NCBI GenBank assembly: GCA_014654705.1
Contig: JACVZY010000018.1
Location: 18,967-82,966, forward strand
DNA length: 64,000 nt
Reading direction: 5' to 3'
Source: Ignavibacteria bacterium
GTDB lineage: Bacteria > Bacteroidota > Ignavibacteria > Kapaibacteriales > UBA4661
The notes under the pieces: model-generated
Databases searched by the model: none
What the model saw: the letters and a program-made list of their open reading frames with translations, nothing else
Told to the model about the DNA's origin: nothing
Position numbers and translations under genes: made by a program
Shown: positions 36,099-44,686 of the stretch, one piece after another
How positions within the stretch are numbered: position 1 is the stretch's first letter
How the letters are laid out: every line of letters begins with the position of its first letter

Positions 36099-36740
36099 AT
36101 GCTCCTCCATCGCTTTTCATACTTTCGCAGTTATGCGGTGTTTCTCTTTTTGTGCGCTTTGCTGACACAGAAACTCGCGGCACAAGGACCTGTAATCACG
36201 AGGATAGAAACAAGCTCTAGAAGTTTTAGTGGAAATAGCTGCTTAATTGCTGGTGCGGGAACGAGAGTGACCATCTACGGCAGGAATTTTATCCATCCCT
36301 CCCTTGTGTACATTAACAATGTTCTTCAGGCAAACATACTGTGGATTTCTAACGAGCAGATAGTTTTCGTTATATCGGCACTTGCAACAGGGTTTCTTGA
36401 GGTACGAAACCAATTGGGAATTGCACGATATTGCACATGGATTGGTGTTGATAATCCTGCTTCAAGTACACAGGAAACTGATGCAATAAGCATGGATATT
36501 TATCCGAATCCTTCAAATAATACAGCCCAAGTCCGATATTACCTTGCTCAAGCAGGTTTCGTCAGTATAAAAATTTTCGATGCTCAAGGCAAGTTTCTCC
36601 AAACGGACGTAGAAGAATTGCAGCAAGCAGGCGTACACAATTTGCAGCTTACCCTCAAGGCTCTTCCAAGTGGCACTTATACACTCGTTACAGAGATAAA
36701 CCGAATTCGCACAACGAAGCCTTTTGTCATTGTTCGATGA
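36099..36740 (+). CDS. Secreted IPT/TIG-like protein with T9SS sorting domain
   Basis: 213 residues. A signal peptide (to about residue 29, ending in LAAQG) is followed by a TIG-like beta sandwich (GTRVTIYGRNFIHPSLVYIN) with Cys48 and Cys108 possibly linked. The last ~85 residues are a type A T9SS sorting domain, as recognised by the SMDIYPNP start, the FDAQGK turn and the LPSGTYTL and final FVIVR strands. The protein would be exported and attached to the surface or released. The cargo function is unknown. It stands as a single gene between era and the NUDIX gene. Confidence 0.82.
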   Translation: MLLHRFSYFRSYAVFLFLCALLTQKLAAQGPVITRIETSSRSFSGNSCLIAGAGTRVTIYGRNFIHPSLVYINNVLQANILWISNEQIVFVISALATGFLEVRNQLGIARYCTWIGVDNPASSTQETDAISMDIYPNPSNNTAQVRYYLAQAGFVSIKIFDAQGKFLQTDVEELQQAGVHNLQLTLKALPSGTYTLVTEINRIRTTKPFVIVR

Positions 36741-36798
36741 AGCGTTTAGGAAAAAATCTAAACGTGCGTTTCATTTGTAGCAACCATTTTTGTTTTTC

Positions 36799-37473
36799 AT
36801 GACACAACCACCATTCATCTCATTTCTCGAACACCGCCTGACACAGCCGCTTCCGGGCTACGACGGGCAGCGCCGTATGGCTCCTTTTGCCAAGACCATC
36901 TACGAGCCGCCGACGGATATTGACACCTACAAGCAAAGTGCTGTTCTGGCGCTGCTTTTCAATAACCACGAAACCGCACCGAATGGTGCTGCGTCAGCGG
37001 AACATCTGGAAATTTTGCTCACCGTCCGCAGCAGCGAACTCAAGAACCATAGCGGGCAGATTAGCTTCCCCGGCGGGCGCAGCGATGCGGGCGAGACTAT
37101 CCGGCAGACCGCACTCCGCGAGACCTGCGAAGAAGTGGGTGTCGGGCGTGAGCGCATAGCGCTTCTAGGTGATTTAACGCCGCTCTATGTGCCGGTGTCG
37201 CGCAGCATGATTTATCCTGTCATTGGCTTTCACGACGGCAAGCCTGAAACCCGCCCCAATGCTGGCGAAGTAGAAGAAATTTTTTCGGTGAGTTTTGCTG
37301 ATTTACTCAATCCGGCAAACATTGACCGCAAGCCGTGGACAGTGCTGGGGCGCGAAGTCGAAGTACCGTTCTGGAACGTCGGCAAGCAAACTCCGCTCTG
37401 GGGCGCAACAGCAATGATGATTGCCGAAATCGTTACGCTTTACGAAGAATTTACTTCCATCGGCAACACTTGA
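36799..37473 (+). CDS. NUDIX hydrolase, CoA-pyrophosphatase-like
   Basis: 224 residues from ATG 36799. The NUDIX box G-x5-E-x7-RE-x2-EE-x-G is intact (GRSDAGE...RETCEEVG). It is preceded by HSGQISFPGG, the signature of the CoA-pyrophosphatase (NudL/NUDT8) subgroup, which splits CoA into 3',5'-ADP and 4'-phosphopantetheine. This fits loosely with coaX in the window. It is followed 59 bp later by batA. Confidence 0.88.
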   Translation: MTQPPFISFLEHRLTQPLPGYDGQRRMAPFAKTIYEPPTDIDTYKQSAVLALLFNNHETAPNGAASAEHLEILLTVRSSELKNHSGQISFPGGRSDAGETIRQTALRETCEEVGVGRERIALLGDLTPLYVPVSRSMIYPVIGFHDGKPETRPNAGEVEEIFSVSFADLLNPANIDRKPWTVLGREVEVPFWNVGKQTPLWGATAMMIAEIVTLYEEFTSIGNT

Positions 37474-37532
37474 GAAAATCTTGTGTTCGCACTCAACATT
37501 TAACATTCAAAACTCAATATTTCCCCCGCGCA

Positions 37533-38528
37533 ATGAACCCGTTTCCTTTTACCTTCAAGAACCCTGAATTATTCTGGCTTTTGCTTGTGCTGCCTTTGCT
37601 TGTCTATCGCTATTGGCGCGTCGGGGCGGCACAGGGAGAAATACAAGTCTCGACGCTACGCGGCTTCGAGGGCACGAAACCATCACTGCGTCAGCGCGTT
37701 CGGCATTTGCCGTTTATTCTACGTCTGCTGGCAATCGTGTGCTTGGTGGTGGCGCTTGCCCGCCCACAGTCTAGCGCACGGGGGCAAAATGTAGAGACCG
37801 AAGGCATCGATATTGTGCTGGCGATGGACATTTCCGGCTCCATGCTGGCAGAAGATTTTAAGCCCAATCGCATAGAAGCCGCAAAGAAACTGGCGGTAGA
37901 ATTTATTGATTCGCGGCAAAATGACCGCATCGGGCTGGTAGTCTTTAGCGGTGAGAGCTTCACACAATGCCCGCTCACGACCGACCACGACGTACTCAAG
38001 AACCTCTTTGGTGCTATAAAAAGCGGCATGGTGCTAGACGGCACTGCTATTGGTTTGGGACTGAGCACAGCAGTAACGCGCCTGAAGGACAGCCAGGCAA
38101 AAAGCAAAGTCGTGATTTTGCTCACCGACGGTGTAAATAATGCGGGGTCGGTGGCTCCGCTGACGGCAGCCGAGATTGCGCGGACCTTTGGCATCAGGGT
38201 TTACACGATTGGCGTGGGGACGTATGGTTTTGCGCCGTACCCAGTGCAAACGCCGTTTGGGATTCAGTATCAAAATTTGGAAGTGCAGATTGACGAAGAC
38301 GTGATGAAGCAAATCGCCCAGATGACGAGCGGCAAGTATTTCCGCGCCACGAGCAACACAAAACTGCAAGAAGTCTATACCGAAATTGACAAACTGGAAA
38401 AGACCAAAATACTCGTCACAGAGTTCCGACGCTATTCAGAAGAGTTTTTTCCGTTTGCCATTGCAGCTGCAATCTTGCTGTTTATGGAGCTTGCCTTGCG
38501 AAAAACAGTATTGCGGAGTATTCCGTAA
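37533..38528 (+). CDS. batA: BatA-like VWA-domain membrane protein
   Basis: 331 residues from ATG 37533. Two N-terminal membrane segments (LFWLLLVLPLLVYRYW and ILRLLAIVCLVVALA) are followed by a VWA domain with a complete MIDAS motif (AMDISGSM, near residue 96) and a C-terminal membrane segment. This is the BatA layout of the aerotolerance operon. It is not next to moxR or batB, and the BatD-like gene is upstream, separated by mnmH, comM, era and others. Confidence 0.85.
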   Translation: MNPFPFTFKNPELFWLLLVLPLLVYRYWRVGAAQGEIQVSTLRGFEGTKPSLRQRVRHLPFILRLLAIVCLVVALARPQSSARGQNVETEGIDIVLAMDISGSMLAEDFKPNRIEAAKKLAVEFIDSRQNDRIGLVVFSGESFTQCPLTTDHDVLKNLFGAIKSGMVLDGTAIGLGLSTAVTRLKDSQAKSKVVILLTDGVNNAGSVAPLTAAEIARTFGIRVYTIGVGTYGFAPYPVQTPFGIQYQNLEVQIDEDVMKQIAQMTSGKYFRATSNTKLQEVYTEIDKLEKTKILVTEFRRYSEEFFPFAIAAAILLFMELALRKTVLRSIP

Positions 38529-38572
38529 CGCGTAGGATTGCTCAAAAAATAATGTAACAAAAAAATCCCTTT

Positions 38573-38648
38573 GGTGGCACAGACATTCCTGTCTGTGATG
38601 TTTGAAGCGATTTTCGAGGACTACACAGGCAAGAATGCCTGTGCCACC
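38573..38648. repeat. Paired-palindrome element, family A, copy 2 (76 bp)
   Basis: Arms 38573-38597 and 38624-38648 (GGTGGCACAGACATTCCTGT type) are inverted around a 26-bp spacer resembling that of copy 1. The element sits in the intergenic region between convergent genes batA and the NCS1 transporter gene, and may also end transcription. Confidence 0.85.
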
Positions 38649-38741
38649 AATGAGAAATTGGATTCCTTATTGGAGGCATTCTTCGCGTTCGTTGTGTGAA
38701 TTTCCGAAAGTACACAAAAAAAGTATTTTTCAGATACTTTC

Positions 38742-40535
38742 TTAGCTGACACGACGACCTTGCATCGTCAGCCAATACACCACAAATGCGACAATAAAGC
38801 CCGTGAACCACGAAAGGCTAAAAAGCGGCTCTAGCGCAGAAATCCATTTCCCCGCAAGAGCAAGGACAACGCCCGCGACCACAGCCAGCATTGCGGAGGG
38901 ATTATAGCCCGCACGGTACGAATACTCACCGCTCGGTTTGTACATTTCGGCAAGGTTGAGTTCCATCTTGCGAATAACGAAATAATCGCAGAGCATCACG
39001 CCCAGTACCGGTCCCAGCAAGCCACTCACGAAAATAAGCGCGTTGCTAATCTCGTCCAAAAGCAACCACGGGCAAATCGCCACGCCGATAAGCCCTGCTA
39101 TTAAGCCGCCCATACGGAAACTGATTTTTTTCGGAAACAAATTCGAGAAGACATTTGCCGGAGCAATGACGTTTGCGGCAATATTTGTGCTGAGAGTTGC
39201 GATAATCATTGCTATTTGTGCAAAAACAACGACAAACGGGCTTTGAAACTTCGATACCAGCGTTACCGGATCCCACGGAGCATCCTCGGCAATCAGCACA
39301 TCGCCAAAACTGACCACTGCCGCGCAAGTCACGAAAATTCCCACAAACGAATAAAATATCATCGTTCCCGGCAACCCCATGAACTGCCCCGTAATTTGGT
39401 CGCGCTGCGATTTGGCAAAGCGCGTAATATCAGCAATACTGAGCGACATCGTTGCCCAAAAACCTACCATTGCCGTGAACCACAAAATATAATTCCACAA
39501 CTGGCTTGCCGTGCTTTGTGCTTGCGTAGCGTCTATTATGCTTGAGTAGATGTACTTGTTGTTCGCTTTGTCAGAAGACTGACTTTCAGCAGGCTGACCA
39601 TCAGCTGTGGTGCGCACTTGCACTCGCACGGTTCGTTTACCAGCGCGAAGTCCTGCGTTATCAATGTTGTTGCCAGCCGCTCCATCAAGCACAAGCGTTG
39701 TATCACCTGCAAAGGGCTTCCAACCTGAGCCGACAGATGACGTATTATCGCCCGCAAGCGGAAGCCAGTATTGAAACTCTTTTGCTTTGGGCGCTCCGGC
39801 GAGATTTTTGATTGGTTGAAGTCGTAGAGTGATAGTGTTTGTGGCATCCGTATTTGCCGGAATGGTAAGCGTTGCCGTTGCGCGTTGGAGCTGCTCACCT
39901 TGATTGAGTACCGTCATAAAGCCTGACGCGCTTTGGTAGCCCCAGCCTATCAGCACCAAACCAATCACAATCAGAATCGGCGCGGAATAATCTTCCAGCC
40001 ACTTGATGCTTTCGGTGCCTTTCCAAATGAAGTACATATTGACCACCCAGAAGAGCGCAAAAGCAACAAACTTGCCAACGCTCAGTCCCGAAGCAGCTTC
40101 TGCACCCGTCACGGCGTTCCAGATAGAATAAAACGCCAGACCGCCAATCCACGTTTGAACGCCAAACCAGCCACACGCCACCAAACCACGCACAAACGAC
40201 GGCGCGTAAATCCCTTTCGTACCAAATGCCACGCGACCAATCACGGGAAAAGGTACGCCGTAACGAACCCCTGCATGACCATTTAACGCCATCGGCAGTG
40301 TGATGACAAGATTTGCCAGCCCGATGATAATGAGTGCCGCTTGCCACGATAACCCAGACTTCATCATGTACGAAGCCAGAATATACGTCGGGATACAAAC
40401 AGCCATGCCCACCCAGAGGGCGGCAAGATTCCATCTATTCCATGTTCGCTGCTGTTCTGGAACAGGCGCCAAATCTGGGCTGTAAAGCGGCGACTGCGAA
40501 ACGTCTTCGGTGAGGCGTACAATGTCGTGATTCAT
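38742..40535 (-). CDS. NCS1-family nucleobase/hydantoin cation symporter with a large extracytoplasmic insert
   Basis: 597 residues, about 100 more than the usual ~490. Core signatures (NRWNLAALWVGMAVCIPTY and FWATMSLSIADITRFAKSQR) place it in the NCS1 family, whose members import pyrimidines, allantoin or hydantoins. The extra piece is residues ~215-345, between the fifth and sixth membrane helices. It is polar and beta-strand-rich, and by the family topology it lies outside. The gene is on the minus strand, downstream of the omega-aminotransferase, in the pyrimidine-degradation island, so uracil/thymine or dihydropyrimidine uptake is likely. Confidence 0.88.
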   Translation of the reverse strand: MNHDIVRLTEDVSQSPLYSPDLAPVPEQQRTWNRWNLAALWVGMAVCIPTYILASYMMKSGLSWQAALIIIGLANLVITLPMALNGHAGVRYGVPFPVIGRVAFGTKGIYAPSFVRGLVACGWFGVQTWIGGLAFYSIWNAVTGAEAASGLSVGKFVAFALFWVVNMYFIWKGTESIKWLEDYSAPILIVIGLVLIGWGYQSASGFMTVLNQGEQLQRATATLTIPANTDATNTITLRLQPIKNLAGAPKAKEFQYWLPLAGDNTSSVGSGWKPFAGDTTLVLDGAAGNNIDNAGLRAGKRTVRVQVRTTADGQPAESQSSDKANNKYIYSSIIDATQAQSTASQLWNYILWFTAMVGFWATMSLSIADITRFAKSQRDQITGQFMGLPGTMIFYSFVGIFVTCAAVVSFGDVLIAEDAPWDPVTLVSKFQSPFVVVFAQIAMIIATLSTNIAANVIAPANVFSNLFPKKISFRMGGLIAGLIGVAICPWLLLDEISNALIFVSGLLGPVLGVMLCDYFVIRKMELNLAEMYKPSGEYSYRAGYNPSAMLAVVAGVVLALAGKWISALEPLFSLSWFTGFIVAFVVYWLTMQGRRVS

Positions 40536-40598
40536 TGGGTTTTGAAAAAGATGGTGACGTTTTCGTGAACTGCGGCTGTGTCTTCCCCGTTTCGGCTG

Positions 40599-41963
40599 TT
40601 ACTTGCAATGCGCGTCGGCAATACCAATCGCTTCTGAAATTATTGCCAAGCCCTCGTCAATTTGTTCTTTCGTCACCGTCAGCGGTGGTGCGGTAAAGAT
40701 ATAATTCCACCGTACAAAGGTAAACATACCGAGTTCGCGGATTTTGGCTGCCACTTGGTTCATAATGGCATTATCTTCGGGTTTACTGCTGTTCCAGACT
40801 GCCATCGGCTCTTTTGTTTCGCGGTTTTTCACCAGTTCAATACAGCCCAGCAAGCCTGTATTGCGGTAGTCTCCAATAGACGGGTGTTTTTTCTTCATTT
40901 CCTCGACGCGTTCCTCCATGTAGCGCCCCATTTCTGCGGCACGTGCCACGAGGTTTTCGTCCTCATAAACTTTTATCACCGCAAGCGCCGCAGCGCATGA
41001 AACCACGTGCGCCGAATAGGTCAGCCCCAGCATAAGCGGTTTGTCGTCGAAGTACGACGCAATTTTATCGGAAACGATGATGCCGCCAAGCGGCACGTAT
41101 CCTGCGGTGATGCCCTTTGCCATTGCCATAATGTCCGGCACAACGCCGCTATGGTCAATGCCAAACCATTTGCCCGTGCGCCCGAAGCCGCTCATTACCT
41201 CGTCGGCAATCAGCAATATCCCATGTTTGTCCGCAAGTGCACGTAATTTCTGCCAATAATCCGGCGGATACTTAATGCAGCCCGAAGAGCCGGACTCGCC
41301 CTCCATCAAGATTGCAGCAATCGTTCCGGGTCCCTCAAATTCAATGACACGCTCAATGTGCGACACGCATTCGCGCTTGCAGGTCTCAATTTTCTGCGAC
41401 CACGGGCAACGATAGCAAAACGGATCTTCGACATGAACAAAATTCGGTGCTTGTTGCGCGTCGCTGGCGATTTTGCGCGGGTCACCTCCGGCAGACATCG
41501 CACCATACGAAGCGCCGTGGAATGCACGGTAGCGCGTGATAATTTTATGCCGTCCAGTGTAGAGCCGTGCGAGCTTGATGGCGTTTTCAACCGCTTCTGC
41601 ACCACCCAAGGTGAAGAACGTTTTCGTGAGATTGCCGGGCGTGATTTCCGCCAGTTTTTTGCCCAAATCTCCCCGTGCTTTTGTTGTCATACCCGGATAG
41701 ACGTAAGAAACATCCCTCATTTGTGCAGCAATGGCATCGGTAACACGCTGGTCGCCGTGCCCAATGTTGACGTTCATCAATTGTGACGAAAAATCAATGT
41801 ATTTTTTGCCATCATAATCCCAGAGATACACTCCTTCGGCACGCTGAATATTTATTGGAACTAATCCCGCTTGCTTGGACCATGAAAAGAGTGTGTAATC
41901 AAGGTTATTACGAACAATTTCGGCTTGTTCTGCCGGCGTGAGGTTACTTGTGTGTGAAGGCAT
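40599..41963 (-). CDS. Omega-amino acid aminotransferase (class III; beta-alanine/3-aminoisobutyrate type)
   Basis: 454 residues, a class III PLP aminotransferase. It has GGAEAVENAIKLAR (phosphate cup), LLIADEVMSGFGRTGK and the PLP lysine in MAMAKGITAGYVPLG. It lies in the pyrimidine-degradation island and would move the amino group from beta-alanine (from uracil) or 3-aminoisobutyrate (from thymine) to pyruvate or 2-oxoglutarate. The acceptor is not readable. It is transcribed divergently from dihydropyrimidinase, with the NCS1 gene 63 bp downstream. Confidence 0.87.
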   Translation of the reverse strand: MPSHTSNLTPAEQAEIVRNNLDYTLFSWSKQAGLVPINIQRAEGVYLWDYDGKKYIDFSSQLMNVNIGHGDQRVTDAIAAQMRDVSYVYPGMTTKARGDLGKKLAEITPGNLTKTFFTLGGAEAVENAIKLARLYTGRHKIITRYRAFHGASYGAMSAGGDPRKIASDAQQAPNFVHVEDPFCYRCPWSQKIETCKRECVSHIERVIEFEGPGTIAAILMEGESGSSGCIKYPPDYWQKLRALADKHGILLIADEVMSGFGRTGKWFGIDHSGVVPDIMAMAKGITAGYVPLGGIIVSDKIASYFDDKPLMLGLTYSAHVVSCAAALAVIKVYEDENLVARAAEMGRYMEERVEEMKKKHPSIGDYRNTGLLGCIELVKNRETKEPMAVWNSSKPEDNAIMNQVAAKIRELGMFTFVRWNYIFTAPPLTVTKEQIDEGLAIISEAIGIADAHCK

Positions 41964-42183
41964 ACATTTGGAATAAACTGGGATAAGTAATTTCGATTGT
42001 GGCTCAAACTACAAAATCTCTCCAAGAATCCAATACCAAAATTCAGCCATCGTCGCACCATTTTATGCAGAGTACATTTTGTGACGACAATAAAAAATTC
42101 ACTCCCGAAATTCCTTTGGAAATTCACCATTATTTTTTGTAAGTTCTTCACTCTTGTTTGTTCCACTCTATTTTAAGCGGGCT
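41964..42183. promoter_or_regulatory. Divergent control region of the pyrimidine-degradation island
   Basis: The 220-bp gap holds the promoters for both arms of the island. It is AT-rich. A TACATTTTG near 42073 is one base off the -7 consensus. No clear operator palindrome is visible. Regulation by a substrate-responsive factor is expected but no regulator gene is in the window. Confidence 0.45.
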
Positions 42184-43569
42184 ATGGCTTCTCTCCTCAT
42201 CAGCAATGGAACTGTTGTCACGGCGGCAGACACCTTCACGGCGGATATTTTTATCGAAGACGAGCGCATCAGCGCAATCGGCACGAACCTCAAGGTGCAA
42301 GCAGACCGCACAATTGATGCCACAGGCAAACTCGTATTTCCGGGCGGCATAGACCCGCACGTTCACCTTGATATGCCCTTTATGGGAACGTTTTCGAGCG
42401 ACAGCTACGCGACCGGTACGCAAGCTGCATTACACGGCGGCACGACAACGGTGATTGACTTTATCCTCCAAACGCAAGGTAAATCGCTGCGTTCAGCATT
42501 GGAAGAATGGCAAGGACGCTCGAACGGCAATTGTTACAGCGATTATTCTTTTCACCTTGCCGTGACGGACTTCAACGAACGCACCAAACCTGAAATTCAG
42601 GAAATGGTCGAAAAAGAAGGTATTACGTCCTTCAAGACGTTTATGGCGTACAAAGGCGCACTGATGATTGACGACCGCCAAATGATAGGACTGATGGAAG
42701 AAGTAAAACGCTGCGGTGGTCTTGTCACGGTTCACGCCACACACGGCGACATGATTGATTACCTCATTGACAAACACCGTTCGGAAGGCAAACTTTCGCC
42801 TTTGTATCATTATCTGTCGCAACCCGAAATCACCGAATCGGAAGCATCGGAGCGCTTTGCAGACATGGCGTATTATACGGGCGTTCCGGCATATATTGTG
42901 CATCTCACCTGCGAAGGCGCACTGAATCACGTCCGCGATGCCACGCGGCGCAACCAAACCGTTTTTGTCGAGACGTGTATTCAGTACCTTCTTCTGGACG
43001 CTTCGCTCTATGAAAAGGACTTTGAAGGCGCAAAATGGGTGATGAGTCCGCCACTACGTCAGAAAAAAGACCAAGATGCTCTTTGGGCGGGTTTGAATCA
43101 AGGACTGGTAAGGGTTGTGGCAACTGACCATTGCCCCTTTACGTGGGAGCAGAAAAAAATGGGCGAACACGATTTTTCAAAAATTCCGAACGGACATCCT
43201 GCTATCGAACACCGCATGGAACTTCTCTTTTCAGAAGGTGTTCGCACGGGCAAAATCAGTCTGAACAAATATGTGGAAGTAACCTCCACCAACGCCGCGA
43301 AAATTTTCGGAATGTTTCCCCGCAAAGGCACTCTTTCTATTGGCGCAGATGCGGATATCGTGATTTTTGACCCGAACGAAAAGCACACTCTTTCTGCCAA
43401 AACGCACCACCACAACACCGATTACTCCGCTTACGAAGGCTGGGAAGTGACGGGCAAATGCAAAACCGTGATTCTGCGCGGTCGCGTGGCAGTAGATGAG
43501 GGGAAAATGCTTCTTGAAAAAGGCTATGGGCAGTTTCTACGCCGCAATAAAACGTCGCTTATCGTATAA
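42184..43569 (+). CDS. Dihydropyrimidinase
   Basis: 461 residues from ATG 42184. Opens the ring of dihydrouracil or dihydrothymine to N-carbamoyl-beta-amino acids. All metal ligands of the amidohydrolase fold can be seen: His-x-His in DPHVHLDM, carbamylated Lys in SFKTFMAYKG, His in VTVHATHGD, His in YIVHLTCEG and Asp in VATDHCPF. Length fits the cyclic amidohydrolase family. It is the first gene of the plus-strand arm, followed 69 bp later by beta-ureidopropionase. Confidence 0.93.
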   Translation: MASLLISNGTVVTAADTFTADIFIEDERISAIGTNLKVQADRTIDATGKLVFPGGIDPHVHLDMPFMGTFSSDSYATGTQAALHGGTTTVIDFILQTQGKSLRSALEEWQGRSNGNCYSDYSFHLAVTDFNERTKPEIQEMVEKEGITSFKTFMAYKGALMIDDRQMIGLMEEVKRCGGLVTVHATHGDMIDYLIDKHRSEGKLSPLYHYLSQPEITESEASERFADMAYYTGVPAYIVHLTCEGALNHVRDATRRNQTVFVETCIQYLLLDASLYEKDFEGAKWVMSPPLRQKKDQDALWAGLNQGLVRVVATDHCPFTWEQKKMGEHDFSKIPNGHPAIEHRMELLFSEGVRTGKISLNKYVEVTSTNAAKIFGMFPRKGTLSIGADADIVIFDPNEKHTLSAKTHHHNTDYSAYEGWEVTGKCKTVILRGRVAVDEGKMLLEKGYGQFLRRNKTSLIV

Positions 43570-43638
43570 CGCAGCCGTGTAGCGCACCAACAGACTTACA
43601 ATAACTATCATTCTCTTCACGTACACATCCTAATCATT

Positions 43639-44505
43639 ATGCCACGCATCATCAAATCCGGGCTAATTCAAATGAGCCTTCCCAAAACCGAAGGCGAAGG
43701 AACGATTCAAGAAATCGTTAATGCAATGGTGGATAAGCATATACCCTACATCGAAGAAGCCGGGAAACAAGGCGTACAAATCTTGTGTTTGCAGGAAATT
43801 TTCAACACGCCCTATTTTTGCCCCGGTCAAGACAAACAGTGGTATGCGTCCGCCGAAATGATTCCGGGACCAACCACCGAGCGCATGGCAGAATATGCGA
43901 AAAAATACAACATGGTCATCATCGTGCCGATTTACGAAAAAGAGCAAGCGGGAGTATTCTACAACACGGCAGCAGTAATTGATGCGGATGGAAAGTATTT
44001 GGGTAAATACCGCAAAAATCATATTCCGCACACATCAGGCTTTTGGGAAAAGTTTTTCTTTAAGCCGGGTAATTTAGGCTATCCGGTGTTTCAGACGAAA
44101 TACGCCAAAGTGGGCGTGTACATTTGCTACGACCGCCATTTCCCTGATGGTGCGCGGTGTCTGGGGCTGAACGGTGCGGAAATTGTCTATAATCCATCAG
44201 CAACAGTTGCGGGTTTGTCGCAATACTTATGGAAATTGGAGCAGCCCGCACACGCTGCTGCGAACGGCTATTTTATGGGCTGCATCAACCGCGTTGGCAC
44301 GGAAAAGCCGTGGAATCTGGGTAAATTTTACGGCACGTCGTACTTTGTTGACCCACGCGGACAAATTTTCGCCAGCGCATCGGAAGATAACGATGAATTG
44401 CTTGTGGCGGAGTTTGATTTAGACATGATAGACGAAGTACGCGCTACATGGCAGTTCTTCCGCGACCGCCGACCGGAGACCTACGGCAAATTGGTGGAGT
44501 TGTAA
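43639..44505 (+). CDS. Beta-ureidopropionase-like amidohydrolase (nitrilase superfamily)
   Basis: 288 residues. The nitrilase triad is present: Glu in LCLQEIFN, Lys in KYRKNHIPH and Cys in VYICYDRHFPD. It would release CO2 and NH3 from N-carbamoyl-beta-alanine or N-carbamoyl-3-aminoisobutyrate. The close similarity to N-carbamoylputrescine amidase means identity rests partly on the neighbouring dihydropyrimidinase and preTA. A family B repeat lies just downstream. Confidence 0.88.
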   Translation: MPRIIKSGLIQMSLPKTEGEGTIQEIVNAMVDKHIPYIEEAGKQGVQILCLQEIFNTPYFCPGQDKQWYASAEMIPGPTTERMAEYAKKYNMVIIVPIYEKEQAGVFYNTAAVIDADGKYLGKYRKNHIPHTSGFWEKFFFKPGNLGYPVFQTKYAKVGVYICYDRHFPDGARCLGLNGAEIVYNPSATVAGLSQYLWKLEQPAHAAANGYFMGCINRVGTEKPWNLGKFYGTSYFVDPRGQIFASASEDNDELLVAEFDLDMIDEVRATWQFFRDRRPETYGKLVEL

Positions 44506-44524
44506 TCCACAACAAGCGCGTCAT

Positions 44525-44600
44525 GGAGTGCGGAATTTTAATTCCGCAGCAAGCATTAAAGCGGGTAGCGTATGCTGGCGGAATTAAAATTCCGCACTCC
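44525..44600. repeat. Paired-palindrome element, family B (76 bp)
   Basis: Perfect 23-bp inverted arms (44525-44547 and 44578-44600), each internally palindromic (GCGGAATT-ttAATTCCGC), flank a 30-bp spacer. The total length, 76 bp, is the same as the family A elements although the sequence differs. It lies in the gap between beta-ureidopropionase and preT. Confidence 0.85.
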
Positions 44601-44686
44601 GCAGGAAATACCCATGTTGTATTCCTTTGCGCTTTTTGCGTAAATTCTTTGCCTGAAAATTTTCCAAACCCCAATCCTTCGTCGTT

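Noticed and set aside
38542..38811. Minus-strand ORF with a WHRHSCLC-type peptide
   Set aside because: It is the translation of the family A repeat element and has no independent gene signs.
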